Assembly (NCBI GenBank): GCA_021298395.1
Contig: JAJTFH010000008.1
Coordinates: 1 to 64,000, forward strand
Source of the DNA: Gemmatimonadota bacterium
GTDB lineage: Bacteria; Gemmatimonadota; Gemmatimonadetes; Gemmatimonadales; Gemmatimonadaceae
Reading direction: 5' to 3'
Length of the DNA stretch: 64,000 bases
In this document: positions 23,148 through 32,073 of the stretch, in pieces
How the letters are laid out: each line of letters opens with the position of its first letter
Position numbering within the stretch: the stretch's first letter is position 1
Translations under genes and position numbers: made by a program
The notes under the pieces: model-generated
Seen by the model: the letters and a program-made list of their open reading frames with translations, nothing else
Databases searched by the model: none
What the model was told of the DNA's origin: nothing

Positions 23148-25099
23148 CACTCCGCTCCGGCGGAGGACGGGGTGAGCGCGCGGGTGCGGATCTCCTCGGT
23201 CACCCGGGCGATGAAGGCGTCGAGCGCGACGACCTCCTGCTTCTTCCCGGCCCCGCGCACGCGGACGGCGACCTGCCCCGCCTCCGCCTCACGCTTACCC
23301 AAGACGAGCATGTACGGGGTCTTCTGGATCTCGCCGTCGCGGATGCGGTAGTTGAGGGTGTCACTGCGCGCATCGAGGTGCGCGCGCACCCCCGCGGCCT
23401 TGAGCGCCGCCGTCACCTGCTCGGCGTACGGGAGGAGCTCGTCGGAGATCGGGAGGACGCGGACCTGCTCCGGCGCGAGCCAGACCGGGAAGGCGCCCGC
23501 GAAGTGCTCGATGAGGATCGCGAGGAAGCGCTCGAACGACCCGCTCACCGCGCGGTGGATCACCACCGGACGATGCGCGGCGTTGTCCTCGCCGGTGTAG
23601 GTGAGGTCGAAGCGCTCCGGCGCATTGTAGTCGAGCTGGATCGTCCCGAGCTGCCAGGCGCGGCCGATCGAGTCGAGCACGTCGAAGTCGATCTTGGGGC
23701 CGTAGAAGGCACCGTCGCCGGGCTTCATCTCATACGGCCGCCCAGTGGCGTCGAGCGCCGCGCGGAGCGCCCCCTCGGCGCGATCCCACAGCTCATCGGA
23801 GCCGATCCGCTGTTCCGGGCGCGTCGCGAACTTGAGCCGGGCCTCGAGCCCGAAGGTGTCGTAGTACGCGAGGATGAAGCGCATGAGGAACGCGACCTCA
23901 TCGGCGATCTGGTCCTCGCGCAGGTACACATGGCAATCGTCCTGCGAGAACTGCCGCACGCGGGTCAGCCCGGAGAGCGCCCCCGAGATCTCATTGCGGT
24001 GGAGCGCATCGAAGGTGACGTAGCGCTTGGGGAGCTCTCGATACGAATGCTTGTCCGACCCGAAGTAGAGATGGTGGGACGGGCAATTCATCGGCTTGAG
24101 CGAGAAGTCGTGCTCCCCCGTCTCGTTGTCGAGGACGAGGAACATGTTCTCCTTGTACTTCCCCCAGTGCCCCGACTGCTCCCAGAGTCGCTTGTGGTAG
24201 AGGAGCGGGGTCTTGATCTCGAGAAAGGCGTCCTGCTGCCGCTCGCGGATGAACCCCTCGAGCGTGTTCCAGAGTTGCGTCCCCTTCGGCGTCCAGAAGG
24301 CGGCGCCCGGCGCCTGCGGGAAGAACTGGAAGAGATCGAGCTGCTTCCCCACCACGCGGTGGTCGCGCTTGCGCGCCTCCTCGATCCGATGGAGATGCCC
24401 CGCGAGCTCGTCCTTCTTGAAGAAGGCGGTCGCGTAGATGCGCTGCAGCATCTGCCGCTTCTCGTCACCGCGCCAATAGGCACCGGCCGCCGAGAGCAGC
24501 TTGAAGTGCTTCAGATACGAGGTATCGGGGACGTGCGGGCCGCGGCAGAGATCGGTGAACGGACCGTCGGTGTAGGTCGAGAGGATCTCGTCCGACCCCT
24601 CGAAGTCCTCAAGGCGCTCCAACTTGAGCGGATCATCGGCGAAGACCCGCTTCGCCTCCGCCTGGGAGACCTCGGCCCGCACAAAGGGGAAGGCCTCGGC
24701 GACCACCTTCCGCATCTCCGCCTCGAAGGCCTCGAGGTCCTCTGGCGTGAAGGGCCGCTCGACCTCGAAGTCGTAGTAGAAGCCGTCGTCGATCGCGGGG
24801 CCGAAGCCGATGTGCGCGTCCGGCCGGAGGCGACGCACCGCAGTCGCCAGGATGTGCGCGCCCGAATGCCGAAGGACGGCGAGGGCGCGCGGGTCCTTCT
24901 CCGTGATGACCTGGAAGCTCCCGCTCTGGCGGATCGGGGTCATCAGGTCCTGCACCTCCCCCTCCACCGCGACGGCGATCGCCGCCTGCAGGAGCCGGGG
25001 CCCGATCGTCGCGACGACGTCGCGGGCCAGGGTGCCGGGGGCGACCTCGCGGGTCGCCCCATCGGGGAGGGTCAGGATGAAGGGCGCGGCGTCGACCAT
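23147..25099 (-). CDS. thrS: Threonyl-tRNA synthetase
   Basis: The 650-residue enzyme charges tRNA-Thr. In order: an N-terminal TGS domain (1-60), the editing/SAD domain (HSGAHILATAV, then DGFYYDF), a class II catalytic core and a C-terminal anticodon-binding domain. The zinc ligands are kept: the Cys in MNCPSHH, the His in DCHVYLRED and the His in PVVIHRAVSGS. The usual CPGH motif reads CPSH here. No T-box leader is present; the -10 element is only a few bases from the start codon. Confidence 0.97.
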   Translation of the reverse strand: MVDAAPFILTLPDGATREVAPGTLARDVVATIGPRLLQAAIAVAVEGEVQDLMTPIRQSGSFQVITEKDPRALAVLRHSGAHILATAVRRLRPDAHIGFGPAIDDGFYYDFEVERPFTPEDLEAFEAEMRKVVAEAFPFVRAEVSQAEAKRVFADDPLKLERLEDFEGSDEILSTYTDGPFTDLCRGPHVPDTSYLKHFKLLSAAGAYWRGDEKRQMLQRIYATAFFKKDELAGHLHRIEEARKRDHRVVGKQLDLFQFFPQAPGAAFWTPKGTQLWNTLEGFIRERQQDAFLEIKTPLLYHKRLWEQSGHWGKYKENMFLVLDNETGEHDFSLKPMNCPSHHLYFGSDKHSYRELPKRYVTFDALHRNEISGALSGLTRVRQFSQDDCHVYLREDQIADEVAFLMRFILAYYDTFGLEARLKFATRPEQRIGSDELWDRAEGALRAALDATGRPYEMKPGDGAFYGPKIDFDVLDSIGRAWQLGTIQLDYNAPERFDLTYTGEDNAAHRPVVIHRAVSGSFERFLAILIEHFAGAFPVWLAPEQVRVLPISDELLPYAEQVTAALKAAGVRAHLDARSDTLNYRIRDGEIQKTPYMLVLGKREAEAGQVAVRVRGAGKKQEVVALDAFIARVTEEIRTRALTPSSAGAE

Positions 25100-25106
25100 A
25101 TCGGGG

Positions 25107-25193
25107 GAAAGCTAGCCGCCCGCCGAGTGGGGGCCAACCACGCCAACCCCAAGCGCGGCGCGTGGATGCGCCCCCTCCGAGCGGCTAGCTTTC
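25107..25193. promoter_or_regulatory. Symmetric divergent thrS/valS promoters in a 13-bp inverted repeat
   Basis: GAAAGCTAGCCGC (25107-25119) and its perfect complement GCGGCTAGCTTTC (25181-25193) flank the divergent spacer. Each copy holds TAGCTT pointing to its own gene: 7 bp separate the repeat from the thrS ATG and 4 bp from the valS ATG. For thrS a TTGGCC lies 17 bp upstream of TAGCTT; for valS a weaker TGGATG does. A shared operator is also possible. Confidence 0.55.
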
Positions 25194-25197
25194 ACGG

Positions 25198-27972
25198 ATG
25201 TCCGAGACCCCGTCCGCCGCCCCCGATTTCCCCACCCATTTCGACTTCTCGACCGCCGAACGCGAGCTGAGCGCCGCGTGGGAGGGGGCTGGACTCTTCC
25301 GGGCCGAGGCCGACCGGACGACCCGCTGTGGTGGGGACCGCGACCCCTTCACCGTCCTGATCCCCCCGCCGAACGTGACGGCGGTGCTCCATGTGGGGCA
25401 TGGGCTCAACAATACGGTGCAGGATGTGATCGTCCGGTGGCGCCGCATGTCGGGGGACGAGGCGCTCTGGCTCCCGGGGACCGACCATGCCGGGATCGCC
25501 ACGCAGAACGTCGTCGAGAAGCAGCTCGCCAAGGAGGGGAAGACCCGCTTCGACCTGGGCCGCGAGGCCTTCGTGAAGCGGACCGAGGCCTTCGTCGAGG
25601 AGACCGGGGGGACGATCCTCCGCCAGCTCCGCGCGATCGGCGCCTCCGCCGACTGGTCCCGCACCGCCTACACCTTCTCCCCCGCCCTCTCCAAGGCGGT
25701 CCGCGAGGCCTTCGTACGCCTCTATGAGAAGGGGTTGGTCTACCGTGGCCATCGTGTGATCCACTGGTGCCCGCGTTGCCTCACCTCGCTCTCGGACGAG
25801 GAGGCGGAGTTCCACGACAGCCAGGGGAAGCTCTACCACATCGCTTACCCGCTGGCCGATGACCCCTCGAGGAGCATCACGATCGCGACCACGCGGCCGG
25901 AGACGATGCTCGCCGACGTCGCCGTCGCGGTGCACCCGGAAGACGCGCGCTACGCCGACCTCGTCGGGAAGGAGCTGACCCTCCCCCTCGTCGGGATCCG
26001 CATCCCGGTGATCGCCGACGCCTACGTGGAGAAGGACTTCGGCACCGGCGCGCTCAAGATCACGCCGGCGCACGATGCCAACGACTTCGAGGTCGGCGCG
26101 CGGCATCAGCTCGGGCGCCCGGTGGTGATCGATGCCGAGGGCCGGATCCGTGCCGTCGCCGACGCCGCGGGCCGCATCCCCGCCGCTCTCGAGGGGCTCG
26201 ATCGCTTCGAGGCGCGCAAGAAGGTGGCCGAGCTGCTCGAGGCGGCAGGCGTGCTCGTGAAGGTCGCCGAGCATCCGAACAGCATCCGGCGCTGCTATCG
26301 CTGCGACACCGTGGTCGAGCCGCGCCTCTCGCAGCAGTGGTTCGTGAAGATGGCGCCGCTCGCCGAGCCCGCCCTCGCCGCGGTGCGCGATGGGACCATC
26401 CGGCTCCTCCCAGAGAAGTGGGAGAAGGTCTACATCAACTGGCTCGAGGGGATCCGCGACTGGAACATCTCGCGTCAGCTCTGGTGGGGACATCGCATCC
26501 CCGTCTGGACCTGCGGCGACTGCGGCGCGGTCTCGGCGCTTCGTGAGGATCCGAGCGCCTGTCCGTCGTGCGGCTCCGCGAAGCTCGAGCAGGACCCCGA
26601 CGTCTTCGACACCTGGTTCTCCTCTGGGCTCTGGCCGATCTCCACCCTCGGCTGGCCTGACGAGAACGCCAAGGACCTCAAGGCCTTCTTCCCGAGTGAC
26701 GTGCTCGTCACCGCGCCAGAGATCCTCTTCTTCTGGGTCGCGCGGATGATCATGACGGGGTACGCCTTCCAGGGGCGTCCTCCCTTCCACACGGTCTATC
26801 TCCACGGGACCGTGCGCGACATGCAGCATCGCAAGATGTCCAAGTCGCTCGGCAATGGGATCGATCCGCTCGACGTGGTCGAGCAGTTCGGCGCCGACGC
26901 GCTGCGCTGGACCCTGATCCAAGGGATGGGGCTCGGCGTCGACGTGATGCTCGACCCGAACGACCTCGAGAAGTCGTTCGCGCCAGGGCGCAACTTCGCG
27001 ACGAAGCTCTGGAACATCGGCCGGTTCATCCTCCTCCAGGTCGGGGAGCAGCCGGTGCAACCGCTCGTACAGATCGACGCGGCACAGCTCGCGCTCGCGG
27101 ATCGGTGGATCCTCGGGCGACTGCGTGCGACGATCGCCGAGTGCGATGCCGCACTGGGTCCAGCGCGTCCCACGAATGCGAGCGCGACCGCCGATGGCCA
27201 TTGGCCCGAGGAGGCGCGGCAGGTCGGCCTCCGGCTCGATGCCTACGCCGAGGGGGCGCGGCGCTTCCTCTGGAACGAGCTCGCCGATTGGTATGTGGAG
27301 GCGGTGAAGGGACGACTCGCGCAGCCCGGTGCCGACCGCGAGGTCGCGCGCGCGGTGCTGGTGCATGTGATGGATCAGGGACTCCGCCTGCTCCACCCGA
27401 TCATGCCCTTCGTGACGGAGTCGCTCTGGCAGCGCCTCCCCGGTACGCAACCCGGAGCCTTCCTCGCCGTCGCGCCCTGGCCGACGACGCAGGCCGCCGC
27501 CGCGCCCGAGGGGCGTGATTTCGAGGTGATCCGTGAGGCGATCGATGCGATCCGCGCGCTCCGCGCCGAGTATGGCGTGCAGCCCGGTGCAGGGATCCGC
27601 GCGCATGTGAGCGCGCACGCGGCGCGGGAGACGCTCCTGCGCGATGCGGCGTTGGTACAGCGCCTCGCGCGTTGTGAGCTCGATGGCGCGGCAGCGCCGA
27701 GCGGGGCGGCGGCACATGCCGTGCTTCCATCGGGGCTCGAACTCTCGCTCCCACTCGCGGGGATGGTCGATGTCGCGAAGGAACGCGCGCGACTCACCGG
27801 CGAGATCGAGGGGCTCACCAAGCAGCTCACCGGGCTGCGCGGGCGGCTCGCGAACGAATCGTTCACCGCCAAGGCGCCTGCCGCGGTGGTGGAGGCGGAG
27901 CGCGCGAAGGAGCGGGAGTGGACGGCGCGGGTCGATCAGTTGCAGTCGAAGCTCGCCGAGCTCGGCTCGTGA
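25198..27972 (+). CDS. valS: Valyl-tRNA synthetase
   Basis: The 924-residue class I synthetase charges tRNA-Val. It has HVGH (residues 65-68), the editing-domain TTRPETMLADVAVAVHPED, KMSKS (546-550) and the C-terminal Val-type coiled coil (about 860-920, ERARLTGEIEGLTKQLTGLRG). The zinc-type CxxC pairs (CGDC, CPSC) are present in the insert near residues 440-465. The predicted transcription start coincides with the ATG, so the mRNA may be leaderless. The 3' end overlaps the lipoprotein gene by four bases. Confidence 0.98.
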   Translation: MSETPSAAPDFPTHFDFSTAERELSAAWEGAGLFRAEADRTTRCGGDRDPFTVLIPPPNVTAVLHVGHGLNNTVQDVIVRWRRMSGDEALWLPGTDHAGIATQNVVEKQLAKEGKTRFDLGREAFVKRTEAFVEETGGTILRQLRAIGASADWSRTAYTFSPALSKAVREAFVRLYEKGLVYRGHRVIHWCPRCLTSLSDEEAEFHDSQGKLYHIAYPLADDPSRSITIATTRPETMLADVAVAVHPEDARYADLVGKELTLPLVGIRIPVIADAYVEKDFGTGALKITPAHDANDFEVGARHQLGRPVVIDAEGRIRAVADAAGRIPAALEGLDRFEARKKVAELLEAAGVLVKVAEHPNSIRRCYRCDTVVEPRLSQQWFVKMAPLAEPALAAVRDGTIRLLPEKWEKVYINWLEGIRDWNISRQLWWGHRIPVWTCGDCGAVSALREDPSACPSCGSAKLEQDPDVFDTWFSSGLWPISTLGWPDENAKDLKAFFPSDVLVTAPEILFFWVARMIMTGYAFQGRPPFHTVYLHGTVRDMQHRKMSKSLGNGIDPLDVVEQFGADALRWTLIQGMGLGVDVMLDPNDLEKSFAPGRNFATKLWNIGRFILLQVGEQPVQPLVQIDAAQLALADRWILGRLRATIAECDAALGPARPTNASATADGHWPEEARQVGLRLDAYAEGARRFLWNELADWYVEAVKGRLAQPGADREVARAVLVHVMDQGLRLLHPIMPFVTESLWQRLPGTQPGAFLAVAPWPTTQAAAAPEGRDFEVIREAIDAIRALRAEYGVQPGAGIRAHVSAHAARETLLRDAALVQRLARCELDGAAAPSGAAAHAVLPSGLELSLPLAGMVDVAKERARLTGEIEGLTKQLTGLRGRLANESFTAKAPAAVVEAERAKEREWTARVDQLQSKLAELGS

Positions 27973-29447
27973 GAGGGATCGTCCCCGCGCTCGCGCTGCT
28001 CGTGGGATGCGCCTCGCCCGGTCAACCGCCGGGCGGGCCACCGGACACGGAGCCGCCCAAGGTGCTGCGCGTCACCCCGGACACCGGGAGCCGCAATGTC
28101 CGTGCCGATCGCATCACACTGCGGTTCGACGAGGTGGTGAACGAGCGCTCGACGCCGCGAGCGCCGACGCCGGCGCCGAGTCCGGCGGCAGGTGGACGGA
28201 GCACGGCTGCTGGCGGTCGGGGTGGGTCGAGCGGGATGACGGCCGGTGGGATGATGGGCGGCGGGATGACCGGCGGCTTCGGAGGAGGCGGATTCGGGGG
28301 CGGCGGCGCGAGTGGGAACTCGAGCCTCGCGAGCATGTTCGTGCTCTCCCCGAGCGATGGGCGCGACCGCATCAATTGGAAGCGGGAGGCGATCGAGGTC
28401 GTCCCGCGTGGCGGCTTCCGAGCACAGACCACCTATCGCATCGTCCTGTTCCCCGGGATGGGGGATCTGCGGGGGAACTATGCGCCGGAGGGCCTCGATC
28501 TCGTCTTCTCTACCGGCCCGGCGATCGCGAGCGGCGCGATCAGCGGCGCGCTCTTCGATTGGCCCGCTGGGAAGGTGGCGACGAATGCGCCGCTGGAAGC
28601 CTTCCTCCCAAGTGATACCCTCTTCCGCTGGCGCACCCGATCGGATTCCACCGGTCGTTTCTCCCTCGCCTACCTGTCCCCTGGCACGTATGTCCTCCGC
28701 GGCTGGGTCGACCAGAACAGCAACGGGATGATCGACGCGCGCGAGGCGCTCGACACCGCGACCGTGCGCGTCGACTCGTCGGCCACGGTCGAGCTCTACG
28801 CCTTCGCGCGCGATACGATCGGCCCGCGCATCGAGCAGGTGGAGATCGTCGATTCGATGGCGCTGAGGATCAGGTTCGACCGGCCGACCGCGGTCGACTG
28901 GGTGCCGACGGCGGAGACGCTCCACCTCCTGCGCACCGACAGCTCCGAGGTCCCGCTCGGTCCGCTGCTCGCCGGCGAACCGCTGGATTCAGCGATCGCG
29001 AAGGCCAAGGCGGCGCGGGCGGCGGTACGGGATTCGATCGCGAAGGACTCCGTCGCACGGGATACCACCGCACGGGATACCACCACGCGGGATACGACGC
29101 CGATCGCGGCGCGCGATACCCTCCCGAGAGGCGCGGCCCGGCCCCGCATGGACGCCCGTGAGGAGCGGCAGGCCCCTGTGGTGGCTGACTCCATCGCCGC
29201 CGACACGGTACACTCGGTCCCCCGCCCCGTGCTGCAACGGCCGATCCCCGCGCAGACCTGGGGCGCGGTGTTGACCGAGCCGCTGCCGCCCGGGCTCTAT
29301 CGCGTGAAGCTTGCAAAGGTGCGCGGGATGAGTGGCGCAGTGCGCGATTCGGAGCGCGAGATCCGCCTGCGCCCACCGCCACCACCCAAGCGCGACTCCA
29401 CCGCCACACCGCGCCCATCGAACGCGCCTCCTGGACGCGTGCCGTGA
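27969..29447 (+). CDS. Ig-like (Big_5/SbsA-type) domain lipoprotein
   Basis: From the GTG at 27969 (GTGA overlap with valS) the 492-residue protein starts with a lipoprotein signal (LALLVGC, lipidation at Cys14). A Big_5-type domain follows (PKVLRVTPDTGSRNVRADRI, then LRFDEVVN), interrupted by a 40-residue Gly-Met-rich insert (about 83-116). A second sandwich region carries the SDSTGRFSLAYLSPGTYVLRG signature, then a low-complexity RDTT stretch. The C-terminus is Pro/Arg-rich. It is likely anchored to a membrane and facing the periplasm or outside; the partner is unknown. Confidence 0.8.
   Translation: MRGIVPALALLVGCASPGQPPGGPPDTEPPKVLRVTPDTGSRNVRADRITLRFDEVVNERSTPRAPTPAPSPAAGGRSTAAGGRGGSSGMTAGGMMGGGMTGGFGGGGFGGGGASGNSSLASMFVLSPSDGRDRINWKREAIEVVPRGGFRAQTTYRIVLFPGMGDLRGNYAPEGLDLVFSTGPAIASGAISGALFDWPAGKVATNAPLEAFLPSDTLFRWRTRSDSTGRFSLAYLSPGTYVLRGWVDQNSNGMIDAREALDTATVRVDSSATVELYAFARDTIGPRIEQVEIVDSMALRIRFDRPTAVDWVPTAETLHLLRTDSSEVPLGPLLAGEPLDSAIAKAKAARAAVRDSIAKDSVARDTTARDTTTRDTTPIAARDTLPRGAARPRMDAREERQAPVVADSIAADTVHSVPRPVLQRPIPAQTWGAVLTEPLPPGLYRVKLAKVRGMSGAVRDSEREIRLRPPPPPKRDSTATPRPSNAPPGRVP
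29055..29099 (+). repeat. 15-bp tandem repeat (three units) inside the Ig-like lipoprotein gene
   Basis: GCACGGGATACCACC occurs twice in tandem, followed by a diverged copy, coding ARDTT-ARDTT-TRDTT. It lies in a low-complexity linker and keeps the frame, so length changes would be tolerated. Confidence 0.8.
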
Positions 29448-30814
29448 CCTCCGCGCCGCGTGCCCTCCCCGCCGTCGGGTCGGTGATCGAGCGTGCGGCG
29501 ATCCGAGCGCTCGCCGAGCGCTGGACCACGCCGATGGTGACCGATGCGGTCCGCGCGATCATCGCCGCCGCCCGCACCGGGAGCCCACTCCCTTCGGATG
29601 ACACGGCATGGGTCGCCGCGATCGACGCGAGACTCACCGAACAGACCCGCCCATCACTCCGCGCCGCGATCAACGCCACCGGCGTCGTCCTCCACACGAA
29701 CCTCGGCCGCGCCCCCCTCGCGCGCGCCGCCCTCGCCGCGATCGGCGAGATCGCCCACGGGGCGAGCACCCTCGAATACGACGCCGAGCGCGGGGTGCGC
29801 GGTTCACGTCACACCCACTGCGCGCGTCTCCTCTGCGAACTCACCGGTGCGGAGGACGCGATCGTGGTGAACAACTGCGCCGCGGGCCTCGTGCTCGCGC
29901 TCCAGGCGCTCGCCGCCGGACGCGAGACGGTGGTGAGCCGTGGCGAATTGGTGGAGATCGGTGGGAGCTTCCGCGTCCCCGAGATCATGACCGCGAGCGG
30001 GACCACCCTCGTGGAGGTCGGCACCACCAACCGCACGCACGCCGACGATTACCGCCGCGCCCTCTCGCCGCGCACCGCGGCGATCGTGAAGGTGCATCGG
30101 AGCAACTTCGTGATCGAGGGCTTCACGGCCGAAGCCTCAGTGCGCGACCTCCGCCCGATCGCGAGCGAGGCGGGGGTGCCGCTGATCCATGACTTCGGGA
30201 GCGGGCTGATGCTCGACCTCTCCGCATGGGGCCTCACCGGAGAGCGGACCGTCCCCGAGACGGTCCGCGAGGGCGCGACCCTCATCATCATGAGCGGGGA
30301 CAAGCTCATGGGCGGACCACAGGCGGGGATCGTCCTCGGGACGCGTGAGGCGATCGGGGCGCTCCGTCGGCATCCTCTCGCGCGTGCACTCCGCGTGGAC
30401 AAGCTCACCCTCGCCGCGCTCGAGGCGACGCTCGCGCTCTATCGGGATCCCGTGCGCGCGCGCCGAGAGATCCCAGCGCTGGCGATGCTGACGGAGACGC
30501 CCGAGGTGATCCGCGCGCGCGTCGTCGCCATCGCTGACGCGATCACCGCAGCGACGGGCACCGCCGTCGCCATCGAGCCATGCGAGGCCACGGTCGGCGG
30601 GGGCGCCTTCCCCACCGCGCGGATCCCATCGTTCGCCGTCACGATCGCGGCCGACGCGCCGTCGCTCGAAGCAGGTCTCCGCCACGGTGCGATCCCGGTC
30701 GTCGGCCGCATCGCTGACGGACGGCTCTGGCTCGACCTGCGGAGCGTGCTCCCCGAGGACGACGAGGTGCTCGTGCAGATGCTCCTGCAGGCGCTGCAGC
30801 CTGGAGTGCGCTGA
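29444..30814 (+). CDS. selA: L-seryl-tRNA(Sec) selenium transferase
   Basis: The 456-residue PLP enzyme converts seryl-tRNA(Sec) to selenocysteinyl-tRNA(Sec) with selenophosphate. Motifs are NATGVVLHTNLGRAPLA, VNNCAAGLVLAL, VGTTNRTHADDY, KVHRSNFVIEGF and the PLP-lysine block SGDKLMGGPQAG (K287). The length matches the family. It overlaps the lipoprotein gene by four bases. No selB, selD or tRNA-Sec is in the window, so the rest of the selenocysteine machinery must be elsewhere if the pathway works. Confidence 0.96.
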   Translation: MTSAPRALPAVGSVIERAAIRALAERWTTPMVTDAVRAIIAAARTGSPLPSDDTAWVAAIDARLTEQTRPSLRAAINATGVVLHTNLGRAPLARAALAAIGEIAHGASTLEYDAERGVRGSRHTHCARLLCELTGAEDAIVVNNCAAGLVLALQALAAGRETVVSRGELVEIGGSFRVPEIMTASGTTLVEVGTTNRTHADDYRRALSPRTAAIVKVHRSNFVIEGFTAEASVRDLRPIASEAGVPLIHDFGSGLMLDLSAWGLTGERTVPETVREGATLIIMSGDKLMGGPQAGIVLGTREAIGALRRHPLARALRVDKLTLAALEATLALYRDPVRARREIPALAMLTETPEVIRARVVAIADAITAATGTAVAIEPCEATVGGGAFPTARIPSFAVTIAADAPSLEAGLRHGAIPVVGRIADGRLWLDLRSVLPEDDEVLVQMLLQALQPGVR

Positions 30815-30818
30815 CCGC

Positions 30819-31364
30819 ATGCCTCGCCCGGCCCTCCTCTGCGATCGCGATGGCACGCTGATCCACGATGCGCACTATCTGCGCGATCCCGCGCAGGTGC
30901 ATCTCTTGCCCGGCGCGGTCGAGATGCTCCGCGCCTTCCAACAAGCGGGATGGGCGCTGGTCGTGGTCACCAATCAGGCGGGGATCGCTCGCGGGCTGAT
31001 CACCGAGCCGCAGTACGAGGCCGTGCGCGCGCGACTCGATGCGCTGCTCGCGGCCGAGAGGATCACCCTCGACCTCACCCTGCATTGCCCGCATCACCCC
31101 GACGTCACCGGCCCCTGCGCCTGCCGCAAGCCGGGCATCGCGCTGCACGAGGTGGCGCGCGATCGGCTCGACCTCGACCTGGCACGCAGCGTCTGGATCG
31201 GCGACCGCTGGCATGATATCGCGCCCGCGACGGTCTTCGGTGGACGCGGGATCCTCATCCCAAGCGTGGATTCCCCGGCGGACGAGGTGGCCCGAGCCGA
31301 ACGCGAGGCCGAGGTGGCGCAGTCGCGTGACGAGGTCGTGACGCGAGTGCTCGGCGCGTCGTGA
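30819..31364 (+). CDS. gmhB: D-glycero-D-manno-heptose 1,7-bisphosphate 7-phosphatase (GmhB type)
   Basis: The ATG at 30819, four bases after selA, gives 181 residues; the longer open frame inside selA is a shadow. It is a HAD phosphatase with the nucleophile motif DRDGTL, VVTNQAGIARG, the zinc-binding loop CPHHPDVTGPCAC (CxH and CxC) that defines GmhB, and GDRWHDI. In the family it dephosphorylates heptose bisphosphate for LPS core or S-layer glycans. Histidinol-phosphatase-type activity is the usual alternative, but no his genes are nearby. Confidence 0.9.
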   Translation: MPRPALLCDRDGTLIHDAHYLRDPAQVHLLPGAVEMLRAFQQAGWALVVVTNQAGIARGLITEPQYEAVRARLDALLAAERITLDLTLHCPHHPDVTGPCACRKPGIALHEVARDRLDLDLARSVWIGDRWHDIAPATVFGGRGILIPSVDSPADEVARAEREAEVAQSRDEVVTRVLGAS

Positions 31365-31395
31365 TGTCGACGCGCTCCCCACACGAGCCGGACGG

Positions 31396-31403
31396 TAGAT
31401 TCC
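31396..31403 (+). promoter_or_regulatory. Candidate -10 element for purN
   Basis: TAGATTCC ends 4 bp before the GTG start of purN, which would put the transcription start at the initiation codon. No -35 is apparent. Confidence 0.4.
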
Positions 31404-31407
31404 CCTC

Positions 31408-32073
31408 GTGAGCACCCCCCGCGCGCGACTCGCGATCCTCGCCTCGGGTGGGGGATCGAACCTCCAATCGATCCTGGATCATCTCCGGAACCTCGGCACC
31501 GCCTCCCCCGCCGAGGTCGCCGTGGTGATCAGCGACCGCTTCGCGGCCGGGGCCCTCGATCGCGCACGCGCGGCGGGGATCCTCGCGGTCCATCTCCCCA
31601 CGAGTGAATCGCACACCCTCGCCGCCCTGCTCGAGGCGCAGGATGTCACCCATATCGCACTCGCGGGCTATCTGCGCCTGATCCCGGCCGAGGTGATCAC
31701 CGCGTTCGCGGGACGGATCGTGAATGTCCACCCGTCCCTGCTCCCTGCCTTCGGTGGCCCCGGGATGTACGGCCGCCATGTGCACGAGGCGGTGCTCCGC
31801 GCTGGCATCCGTGTCAGTGGGCCGACGGTGCACTTCGTGGATACCCGGTACGATGAAGGCGCGATCATCGCGCAGCGGCCCGTCCCCGTCCAGGCGGACG
31901 ACACCCCGGCGACCCTCGCCGCCCGCGTCCTCGCCGCCGAGCATCAGCTCTACCCGCGGATCGTCGCCGCCCTCTGTGCCGGGAGGATCACCCTCGCCGC
32001 CGATGGCACCGTCCGCGGCGCTGAGGAGTTCACCTCCGAGCAAGCCATCCCCGGCGCGCCCCCTGTTCCCTGA
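31408..32073 (+). CDS. purN: Phosphoribosylglycinamide formyltransferase
   Basis: The 221-residue enzyme transfers the formyl group of 10-formyl-THF to GAR in purine synthesis. It shows ILASGGGSNLQSI for phosphate binding, the catalytic Asn-His region VNVHPSLLPAFGG and the aspartate in DTRYDEGA. GTG is the start; no upstream ATG in frame is compatible with the gene spacing. The last codons and the TGA stop lie within a heptad repeat that also forms the purH leader. Confidence 0.95.
   Translation: MSTPRARLAILASGGGSNLQSILDHLRNLGTASPAEVAVVISDRFAAGALDRARAAGILAVHLPTSESHTLAALLEAQDVTHIALAGYLRLIPAEVITAFAGRIVNVHPSLLPAFGGPGMYGRHVHEAVLRAGIRVSGPTVHFVDTRYDEGAIIAQRPVPVQADDTPATLAARVLAAEHQLYPRIVAALCAGRITLAADGTVRGAEEFTSEQAIPGAPPVP

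Noticed and set aside
25100-25197. T-box leader for thrS or valS
   Set aside because: The spacer is only 98 bp, shared by two divergent genes, with no stem I or specifier loop.
23048-25270. 740-codon plus-strand open frame antisense to thrS
   Set aside because: Shadow frame of a GC-rich gene; the thrS product is unmistakable and the antisense product has no motifs.
25192-28041. 949-codon minus-strand open frame antisense to valS
   Set aside because: Shadow of valS; no domain and a biased composition.
29055-29099. Short repeats as a CRISPR array
   Set aside because: They are direct 15-bp repeats with no spacers, in frame inside a coding region.
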